From an uncultured Clostridia bacterium (GTDB lineage: Bacteria > Bacillota > Clostridia > Monoglobales > Monoglobaceae): a stretch of 59,649 nucleotides of DNA. This document shows, one piece after another, positions 53,442 to 59,649 of the stretch (positions are counted from its first letter, which is position 1; the number at the start of each line of letters is the position of its first letter). The notes under the pieces were generated by a model. It made no database searches and was not told the origin of the DNA. It worked only from the letters and a program-made list of their open reading frames with translations. Location: assembly GCA_934454115.1 (NCBI GenBank), contig CAKSFQ010000013.1, positions 1 to 59,649 on the forward strand. Reading direction: 5' to 3'. Both the position numbers and the translations under genes were made by a program.

Positions 53442-54553
53442 CAGTCTGTCTGCATCCGAAGCGGCAGAATCAGGTACAGATAATCGTCTCCTTCCGGCGG
53501 CACAATCACGAGCGGCGCCGTCGGGCTTTGGAACAGGAGTTTTACATCCTCCGTATCAATCACGCGGAACGCCTCCAGCAAATATCGGTTATAAAAGCCG
53601 ATTTCCAATGATGCGTCCTTGATATCCACCGGTATATTGTCATCCACCGAACCTGCCGTTGTCGCGCAGGAAATATTGATATTGCCGTCCTCAATCAAAA
53701 ACTTAACCGGACTTTTTACCACATCGTTTAAGATAATCAGCGATGCACGCTGAATCGATTGATTCATCTTATCTGCCGGGCAGGTAATGGAAATGGAATG
53801 CTCCCTTGGGATGACGCTTTGGTAGTTCATATAGTTCCCCTCGATCAGGCGGGTCACCATACGATAGTGATCAAAAGTGAAGATCGCATGGCGGCCGGTT
53901 GCGTCAATCCGTACCGTTTCCTCGCCGTCCCCTAAAATCCTTGCCAGCTCCGCAAGCGATTTTTCCGGGATAATCATGCTCTTTTCTTCAAAATCATTTT
54001 CCATTGCAGCGCGGCGAATCGCCATGCGGTAACCGTCTAAGGCCACCATGGTAAGCCCCGTCTTTGCAATCTCCAAAAGGCAGCCCATCATCACCGGCTT
54101 ATGATCGGTCACCGCCGCAGCAAACCCGGTTTTTTGAATCATATCTTTTAGCATATTGGCCGGAATCCCGATTGAATATTCCGACTCCACCAGCGGAAGG
54201 TCAGGAAATTCCGCTGCGGAGATACCGGCGATTTCGCACTTAAAAGCGCCGCTTTTCATCAATGCCATATTTTTTTCATTCACTTCAATGCTCACCTGCG
54301 GCATCGGCAAACTCCGAACGATACTGCCGAGCATCTTCGCCGCAAGCACCACCTCACCCGGTTCACTGACAGTCGCCTCAATCTTTGCCTCAATGCCGAT
54401 TTCCAGGTCGTTGCCGATTAAAATCAGTTCGCCGTTTTCTGATGCGCGCATATAAATCCCCTCCAGCACGCTCAGGCTGCTGCGGCCGGAAGCGGCACGG
54501 GAGACCACGTTAACGGCCTCTGTCAAAACATCGCGTTCACACAGGATTTTCAT
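53441..54553 (-). CDS. dnaN: DNA polymerase III beta sliding clamp
   Basis: 370 residues. Three clamp domains; text KILCERDVLTEAVNVVSRAA, FPDLPLVESEYSIGI and the C-terminal FQSPTAPLVIVPPEGDDYLYLILPLRM (in parts), whose PxxxxPxxxxxxLxLPxR-like end lines the peptide-binding pocket. In most Firmicutes dnaA lies immediately upstream; here the upstream neighbour is a phosphofructokinase gene. AAGGAGG upstream. Confidence 0.97.
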   Translation of the reverse strand: MKILCERDVLTEAVNVVSRAASGRSSLSVLEGIYMRASENGELILIGNDLEIGIEAKIEATVSEPGEVVLAAKMLGSIVRSLPMPQVSIEVNEKNMALMKSGAFKCEIAGISAAEFPDLPLVESEYSIGIPANMLKDMIQKTGFAAAVTDHKPVMMGCLLEIAKTGLTMVALDGYRMAIRRAAMENDFEEKSMIIPEKSLAELARILGDGEETVRIDATGRHAIFTFDHYRMVTRLIEGNYMNYQSVIPREHSISITCPADKMNQSIQRASLIILNDVVKSPVKFLIEDGNINISCATTAGSVDDNIPVDIKDASLEIGFYNRYLLEAFRVIDTEDVKLLFQSPTAPLVIVPPEGDDYLYLILPLRMQTD

Positions 54554-54674
54554 ACTGCAAATCCTCCTTTACCTTCCATCAAAATATCATGATATATTAT
54601 ACCATAACGCCGATTTTTCGGCAAGGGTTTTTTGAAAAAAAATCCTCAGATTTCCTTATTTTTCGCATTAAAAA
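54554..54674. other. dnaN upstream region without DnaA boxes
   Basis: I searched both strands by eye for TTATCCACA-type DnaA boxes and found none here, so I do not call an origin. It contains the dnaN ribosome binding site and an AT-rich stretch that probably holds its promoter. Confidence 0.4.
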
Positions 54675-54753
54675 AACAACAGCGGATTGTGCTATGCGCC
54701 CCGTAAAGCCCGCGGCCTTTGTGGCGCATAGCAAGGACAGTCCGTCCGTTGTT
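54675..54753 (-). terminator. Long branched terminator of the PFK gene
   Basis: AACAAC (54675-54680) with GTTGTT (54748-54753), and GCTATGCGCC (54691-54700) with GGCGCATAGC (54723-54732); minus-strand T run follows. The total length of about 79 bases is large for a terminator. Confidence 0.75.
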
Positions 54754-54765
54754 TTTATCCTTTAC

Positions 54766-56013
54766 TTAACCGTTGTTTTGCGGTGTCTTTCGCAGCACCA
54801 GATGCCGCGGCAGCCCGTCTACCATAAACGGCTCCAACTCACCGATAATCAAGGGACGACAGTATTCCAAATACTCTTCTTTGACATACGTGCCCTCTTC
54901 GTTAATCCACGCATCGGGAATCGTTTTTTCTTCATTGGCGATACGGTAAATGTCGTAGGTCTCGGTCAAAATCTGGTACGGCTCATTGGAGACGCGGCGA
55001 AAGATAATCATCTCTCCGCTATGGCCGCGCACTGCCGCGCGCACCGCCTCTGCCCCGGCGGTAAACGCTTCGGTCACATCCCGTCTGGAACAGAGGTGCG
55101 CGCCGCAGCGCTGCATGGTATTGAGCACGATACCGCGTGCCTTGATGCCCAGCTGATAGCTGACAAGATCCGCAAGACAGGTCGCCGTGCCGGTTAAAAT
55201 CCGATGTCCGAACGCGTCGGCCGGATTCTTTTTCATCTGTTTTTCACAGATATATTCTCCGGTTTCGTCCTTCAAGGACTCTGAGACGGCGATGACCACC
55301 GTGCGCTTGCTTTGCCGCAGTTCTTCAATCCGCTCTAAAAACAGTTCGGTATCAAACACCCGCTCCGGCAGATAGATAAAGTCCGGCCCCTCGCAGTCCT
55401 CGCCCTTGGCAAGCGCCGATGCCGCCGTCAGCCAGCCGGCGTTTCTGCCCATGATTTCCACGATCGTTACCGAATCCATATGATATACGCTGCTGTCACG
55501 GATAATCTCCTTCATGGCCGACGCCACAAACTTTGCTGCGCTGCCAAAGCCCGGCGTGTGGTCGGTCTCCGCCAGGTCATTGTCAATCGTTTTCGGCACG
55601 CCCATAAACCGGATATCGCTGCCCACCATCGCAGCATAGGAAGAAAGCTTTAGCACAGTATCCATCGAGTCATTGCCGCCGATATACACCACGTAGCGCA
55701 CATCCGCTCTTTCCAAAATCTCAAACAGCCTCTGATAAACCTCCGGCTCCTTACGCATATCCGGGAGCTTATAGCGGCAGCTTCCCAGAAAGGCCGCCGG
55801 AGTGCGTTTTAAGATTTCTACATCCATCTCGTTTTGAATCTGCTCACGAAGATCCACATAACGATTTTGCAAAAGTCCCTCAATGCCGTTTTGCATCCCG
55901 TAAATCTTATCGATCCCGGCATCCTGCGCCGCCTTATAGACGCCGACAAGACTCGCATTGATTACCGCCGTAGGGCCGCCGGACTGGCCAACCATGATAT
56001 TACCCTTCACCAT
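54766..56013 (-). CDS. pfp: Pyrophosphate-dependent 6-phosphofructokinase
   Basis: 415 residues from ATG 56013, which is 9 bases after GGAAGG (the ATG at 56022 touches that site). GQSGGPTAVINASL nucleotide loop, GGNDSMDT where ATP enzymes have GGDGS, and PKTIDNDL where ATP enzymes have PGTIDNDL. Asp in the first and Lys in the second are the known markers of pyrophosphate specificity. Converts fructose 6-phosphate to the 1,6-bisphosphate reversibly using PPi and so saves ATP in glycolysis. Monocistronic. Confidence 0.88.
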   Translation of the reverse strand: MVKGNIMVGQSGGPTAVINASLVGVYKAAQDAGIDKIYGMQNGIEGLLQNRYVDLREQIQNEMDVEILKRTPAAFLGSCRYKLPDMRKEPEVYQRLFEILERADVRYVVYIGGNDSMDTVLKLSSYAAMVGSDIRFMGVPKTIDNDLAETDHTPGFGSAAKFVASAMKEIIRDSSVYHMDSVTIVEIMGRNAGWLTAASALAKGEDCEGPDFIYLPERVFDTELFLERIEELRQSKRTVVIAVSESLKDETGEYICEKQMKKNPADAFGHRILTGTATCLADLVSYQLGIKARGIVLNTMQRCGAHLCSRRDVTEAFTAGAEAVRAAVRGHSGEMIIFRRVSNEPYQILTETYDIYRIANEEKTIPDAWINEEGTYVKEEYLEYCRPLIIGELEPFMVDGLPRHLVLRKTPQNNG

Positions 56014-56135
56014 TTTGATCATCCTTCCGTTTCTGTCATCAAAAAATGGGACAAACTTTTTTTATTATACCAAATTTCGCCCGATTTTTCAAGAGGGGAT
56101 TTTTGCCGCGGATGGCACGCGATGTCACTTTCTTT

Positions 56136-56168
56136 CATGCTATACTTAGCATGTAGTCGGCGCCGACT
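56136..56168 (+). promoter_or_regulatory. Extended -10 promoter with two palindromes, tail module
   Basis: TGCTATACT (56138-56146) is an extended -10. It is framed by the inverted repeat CATGCTA/TAGCATG (56136-56142, 56147-56153) and followed by the perfect 14-base palindrome AGTCGGCGCCGACT (56155-56168) at the transcript start. Fits a repressor operator. Confidence 0.5.
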
Positions 56169-56197
56169 GCAATGAAAACAAGAGAAGGAGTGATTGG

Positions 56198-58072
56198 ATG
56201 TCATTATGGTATGACAAAAAAGGAAAAAGCTATGCCTCAAAGGGGTCTTCTTCCTGGATACGCTATTATGCAGAGCATATCGTCAAGGTACTAAGGGAAG
56301 AGCTTATGGCTAAATTTACACGGCACTATGACGCCCTTGAGGGTGTCCACAAGGCAAAGGACGTTCTCTACGACGACAGCATCAGCGTAAAGACGGCCAT
56401 CGACAATGTAAAGCGTACGGCAGATAATCAGGACACAGCGTTAAACGCTGCACTGTCTGCCGAGGCCGCCGCGCGGGAGGCAGGCCTTGCCGCCAAGGTG
56501 GACAAGGTCAGCGGAAAAACGCTTTCCAGCAACGATTATACCGATGCGGAGAAGGAAAAGCTGGCCGGGATCGCGCCGGGCGCGCAGGTCAACACAGTGA
56601 CTGCGGTCGCAGGGAGAACAGGCGCTGTAACGCTCACCAAGACAGACGTCGGCCTTGGCAATGCAGATAACACCGCAGACCGCGATAAGCCCCTATCAAC
56701 AGCTGCGCAGGCGGCGCTGAATCAAAAAGCGGATCTTGTCGGCGGTAAGGTCAAGGCCGCACAGCTGCCCTATTTTAACACCAGCTACACACTGACCATT
56801 GACGGCACCCCCATCTACGGCTGCCGTTTTGCCGACGTCAGTGAGGACGGCGCCATGACGCTGAACGCGGACGGCAGCGGAGACTGGCTCATCAGCGTCA
56901 CCGAGGATGAACAAATTGTACTGACAAAGGTTGTGCAGACCGATGAAATCGAAAAAAAGGCGGATCTTACTGCCGTTTTAACCAAAACCAATGAAACCGC
57001 CTTTACGCCGACCGAACATTATCATCCGGCAACCAAAAAATATGTCGATGACGTTGTCAGCGAAGCCGGCGGCGGCGATATGATGAAAACCGTCTACGAC
57101 CAAAACGGCGACGGTATTGTCGACAACGCCGAAAAACTGGGCGGTCAGCTGCCGTCCTACTACGCAACCGCCGCATCGCTCACAGAACGTGCGCCGCTTT
57201 TACACAGCAGCAGCGGCACAGCTTTCGGCGTGGGAAATAAGACCCTTTACGGGCACTGCCGCACGGTCGATGATCTTCTGCAGACCGAATACGCAGACGG
57301 ACTCTCGCTCTCTGCCCGACAGGGCGCCGTGCTGGACAGTAAAATCGCCGCCTTGAAAGCCGACTATCTCACGCCGCCCGCGCTGACGGCGGCAACGCCG
57401 AGGGGAACCAAAATCGGGACAAGCGGCTGGACGGGGACGGGATTTTTCTGTACCGACACCAATGTCCTGTACAAAACAGAGGACACCAACTTTCCGAATT
57501 ACAACTCGTACACACGGTTTTGTCTGCGCCCGGCCGATCTATCTTGCCGTTCCTATTTAAACTGGACGCCGTATTATACATCCGGCAGTACGGAGATTGA
57601 ATTTGTGTGGTCTCCCGCGCGCGGCCTTTATGAGGCTCTCGTCCCGATCAAGGACGGTACGGCGGAGGCATATATCAGCACATACATCACATGGAAGTAC
57701 CATCCGCCCGTTCAAATCCGCTACGGCAAGGCAACCAACTACTTTAACGCATATGACCCGGCCGGGGAATCGCATGACGGTTATACGAATTTTACCATTG
57801 CCAAACGTCCGAAGCATAATATCCGCGATTTTTCCGGGATGCTCACAAAATACGATTACGATATTTTGGCATGCTACAGCGCGGAATGGAATGTGTTTGA
57901 CAATCTGTATCATGATTTAACCGAAACGGAGCGGAGCATACTGCTCCTTGCCTGGGATGTGACCGGGGACGGCTCTGCGCCCGGCGTGGACGCCCTGCAT
58001 ATCTCAAAACGGGTCATCAACCAGATTACCACACCGCTGCCGATTGAAACCATCGACAATTTCAGCGATTAA
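56198..58072 (+). CDS. Phage-tail-fibre-like protein, 624 aa
   Basis: No signal peptide. After an N-terminal anchor (MSLWYDKKGKSYASKGSSSW, coiled coil to about residue 110) come tail-fibre repeats: SSNDYTDAEKEKLAGIAPGA, DVGLGNADNTADRDKPLSTA, HYHPATKKYVDD and AEKLGGQLPSYYA. These motifs are common in phage long tail fibres and receptor-binding proteins. The C-terminal 240 residues are unrecognised. AGAAGGAG precedes the ATG. No capsid or tail-sheath genes are in the window, so it may belong to a prophage edge, a tailocin, or a stand-alone locus. Confidence 0.75.
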   Translation: MSLWYDKKGKSYASKGSSSWIRYYAEHIVKVLREELMAKFTRHYDALEGVHKAKDVLYDDSISVKTAIDNVKRTADNQDTALNAALSAEAAAREAGLAAKVDKVSGKTLSSNDYTDAEKEKLAGIAPGAQVNTVTAVAGRTGAVTLTKTDVGLGNADNTADRDKPLSTAAQAALNQKADLVGGKVKAAQLPYFNTSYTLTIDGTPIYGCRFADVSEDGAMTLNADGSGDWLISVTEDEQIVLTKVVQTDEIEKKADLTAVLTKTNETAFTPTEHYHPATKKYVDDVVSEAGGGDMMKTVYDQNGDGIVDNAEKLGGQLPSYYATAASLTERAPLLHSSSGTAFGVGNKTLYGHCRTVDDLLQTEYADGLSLSARQGAVLDSKIAALKADYLTPPALTAATPRGTKIGTSGWTGTGFFCTDTNVLYKTEDTNFPNYNSYTRFCLRPADLSCRSYLNWTPYYTSGSTEIEFVWSPARGLYEALVPIKDGTAEAYISTYITWKYHPPVQIRYGKATNYFNAYDPAGESHDGYTNFTIAKRPKHNIRDFSGMLTKYDYDILACYSAEWNVFDNLYHDLTETERSILLLAWDVTGDGSAPGVDALHISKRVINQITTPLPIETIDNFSD

Positions 58073-58084
58073 GGGGGTGTTTTC

Positions 58085-58555
58085 ATGAGTCAAAATCTAT
58101 ATGTAAACCTAAATAATCTTACCACAAGTTCTGCGGCAGGTTCTGCGGCAAAGAGCGGACAGACGCTTCACCTCTACACCAAAGAGGGCACCGAGTCCTA
58201 TGTCCAAAATGCGCTGAAAAACGCCGCGGCTTTCACCGTCCAAAACGGTATCACGGGCAGCAGCCTTGTTTTGACCGACCATACCGACACACGCATGACC
58301 GCGGCGGCAATGACCGCGCTGACCGTTACCCTGCCGGAGACGATCCCCGACACCTATGCGGCGGCGTTCAGCTTTGTATCGGGTGCGGCCGCGACAACGC
58401 TGACAGCATCCGGCATCAAGTGGCAGGGTGCGGACTGCAACGCCGCCGGCGTGTTTATCCCGGCTGCAAACACCAATTATGAGGTCAGCGTCAAATGCAT
58501 CGGCAAGGATGCGGACAATCAGCCGATTCTCGTTGCAAGGGTAGGTGTGTTTTAA
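58085..58555 (+). CDS. Small tail-module protein, 156 aa
   Basis: 156 residues, Ala/Thr-rich beta-type (SGAAATTLTASGIKWQGADC, AANTNYEVSVKCIGKDADNQ). I do not recognise a named family; similar short proteins lie behind tail-fibre genes in Firmicute prophages. GGGGGTG precedes the ATG. Its stop overlaps the next start (TAATG). Confidence 0.55.
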   Translation: MSQNLYVNLNNLTTSSAAGSAAKSGQTLHLYTKEGTESYVQNALKNAAAFTVQNGITGSSLVLTDHTDTRMTAAAMTALTVTLPETIPDTYAAAFSFVSGAAATTLTASGIKWQGADCNAAGVFIPAANTNYEVSVKCIGKDADNQPILVARVGVF

Positions 58556-59550
58556 TGAACCGTTTTCGATTTTTACCGTCCTATCACTTTGCGGACAGCA
58601 CGGACGGAATCATTCCAAACCCGGCAGAACTTACGCTTCGCGATTACACCATCGCAGGCAGCGAGGGCGGTGTGGGCGACTGCGCCGAAAAGCGCAGCGA
58701 TCTCCCGTCCGGGTATGAGCAGCTCTCCTACATCGAAAGCACCGGAACGCAATATATCGACACGGGGCTTAAGGTTGAGGATATTTACGGCTTTGATATC
58801 AAGTATCAGTCTACCGGAAAAGTCCCGAATGAAGCGGCAGTCTCGCTTGGAAGTACCCTAAATGCGATTATGGGTGTCAATGCCGTTCAAGACGCCGCAG
58901 CCAAAAGTTTCGACACAAAAATATGGTTCAACTATACCGATACAAAACAAAGCATCTCCACAATGATGTTTGGCGGAACATCATTTTCAATACCCTATGC
59001 CACACTGGAAGAATACTATAACACAATCCATCACATCACATTTGAAACAGATGGCACCGTTCTCTATAACGGCAATGCAAAAGGTCTGGCAGCACGCAGA
59101 ACCGACCCAGAGAACATGAACCACAAAGGAATAACAATATATTTGTTTGATGTGCATAATCTGTGGGAAACTTACCGTTTTTGCTCCAAAACACGGATGT
59201 ATCATGTAAAGTTCTACGGTGAGAGCCAGGCATTGCTTGGGGATTTTGTACCGTGCAAGCGCGTCTCGGACGGCGTGCTTGGTATGTACGATGCGGTGAG
59301 CGGCACCTTCTTCACCAACAAAGGCACGGGGACGTTTTTGTCTGCGCCGCTGACGTATACGATTCCGATACTTAACAACGGGACAAAGGTTGCGGAAATT
59401 ATCCGCAGTGCGCCGCTTTATGCCGGCGATAGCATCTCCTACCGCGGGGACGGTCTGCCTGCCGTTTCGCTTAGCAGCGGCAGCAACGCACTAACCATCG
59501 GAACCGCTGTGCAGCCCGGCAGCGTGACGTACCGGTACGATACTTACTAA
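58555..59550 (+). CDS. LamG/concanavalin-like tail-module protein, 331 aa
   Basis: 331 residues from ATG 58555, coupled to the previous stop. Residues about 45-250 form a concanavalin/LamG-like domain with the frequent phage-adhesin text GYEQLSYIESTGTQYIDTGL, then GVLGMYDAVSGTFFTNKGTG. The C-terminal 60 residues are a beta-rich domain. Probably binds a surface sugar or protein. It ends 99 bases before the window edge, so the module may continue. Confidence 0.65.
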   Translation: MNRFRFLPSYHFADSTDGIIPNPAELTLRDYTIAGSEGGVGDCAEKRSDLPSGYEQLSYIESTGTQYIDTGLKVEDIYGFDIKYQSTGKVPNEAAVSLGSTLNAIMGVNAVQDAAAKSFDTKIWFNYTDTKQSISTMMFGGTSFSIPYATLEEYYNTIHHITFETDGTVLYNGNAKGLAARRTDPENMNHKGITIYLFDVHNLWETYRFCSKTRMYHVKFYGESQALLGDFVPCKRVSDGVLGMYDAVSGTFFTNKGTGTFLSAPLTYTIPILNNGTKVAEIIRSAPLYAGDSISYRGDGLPAVSLSSGSNALTIGTAVQPGSVTYRYDTY

Positions 59551-59649
59551 CCTGATATTAGCAATCCAAATCCGATTTTAAGAGGTGGATTTCCGCCCAA
59601 ACGGTGTTAAAATACTCGGCAATCCGTTAGGATTACCTCCGTTTTTGCC
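59551..59649. other. Window end after the tail module
   Basis: No gene is seen. AATCC/GGATT arms near 59622-59635 are too short to call a terminator. Confidence 0.3.

Noticed and set aside
54554..54765. oriC next to dnaN
   Set aside because: No DnaA boxes and no dnaA gene; the intergenic sequence is explained by the PFK terminator and the dnaN promoter region.
56198..59550. Diversity-generating retroelement target
   Set aside because: No reverse transcriptase and no near-duplicate template repeat with A-specific differences in the window.

Overview
The window looks like a chromosome segment of an anaerobic, fermentative Firmicute of the class Clostridia. The evidence is a trimeric NAD-dependent [FeFe]-hydrogenase operon, a V-type ATPase operon, a pyrophosphate-type phosphofructokinase, S-layer homology domains, copper-amine-oxidase-N surface proteins and the dnaN-recF-remB-gyrB order. 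I cannot name the genus. By eye the DNA is AT-rich from 1 to about 8.9 kb and clearly richer in GC after that. The change falls at a tRNA-Lys gene.

Region 1 (1-8.9 kb) is a decayed or compact mobile element. It holds a RepA_N replication initiator cut by the window edge with an intrinsic terminator in its leader, the last part of a tyrosine recombinase, an unrecognised 570-residue protein next to a HerA/VirB4-like ATPase, an AbiEi-like antitoxin without a visible toxin, a promoter-leader peptide-111 aa protein-HD dNTPase operon that may be a defence module, and a MobC-like protein with a short relaxase. The 3' end of tRNA-Lys points at this region, as expected for a tRNA-integrated element.

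Region 2 (9-25 kb): nitroreductase, then a long plus-strand hydrogenase cluster. Its first half is a sensory or regulatory set (DRTGG, RsbW-like ATPase, HydA-like Fe-S protein, DRTGG, PHP). Its second half is the catalytic HydC/HydB/HydA complex with a second HATPase and a [2Fe-2S] ferredoxin, behind a promoter that carries a Rex-like operator. Facing it are an alpha-2-macroglobulin-like protein without a thioester and an SLH-M15 peptidase.

Region 3 (25-37 kb): a heterodimeric ABC exporter, an APC transporter, an M18 aminopeptidase, tRNA-Thr and tRNA-Asp, two tandem copper-amine-oxidase-N proteins, the ribosome hibernation factor HPF, a DUF4380 protein, and an ACT/UPF0210 pair with a structured leader. 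Region 4 (37.5-46 kb) is a nine-gene V-ATPase operon. Region 5 (46-56 kb), on the minus strand, holds rsmG, a 55-residue ferredoxin, a MATE transporter, a ThyX-like protein, gyrB, remB, recF, dnaN and PPi-PFK. dnaA and gyrA are not in their usual places. Region 6 (56-59.6 kb) is a three-gene phage-tail-fibre-like module behind a palindrome-covered promoter.

The most unusual non-coding content is two families of interspersed repeats. R1 (18311-18540 and 49577-49968) is palindrome-rich and in both places is flanked by two copies of the local terminator hairpin. R2 (47221-47497, plus a truncated copy at 32346-32495) is a MITE-like element with 20-bp terminal inverted repeats and TA ends; it supplies the stop codon of the MATE gene. 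A third, exact 155-bp duplication carries a copy of the tRNA-Thr 3' end and its terminator.
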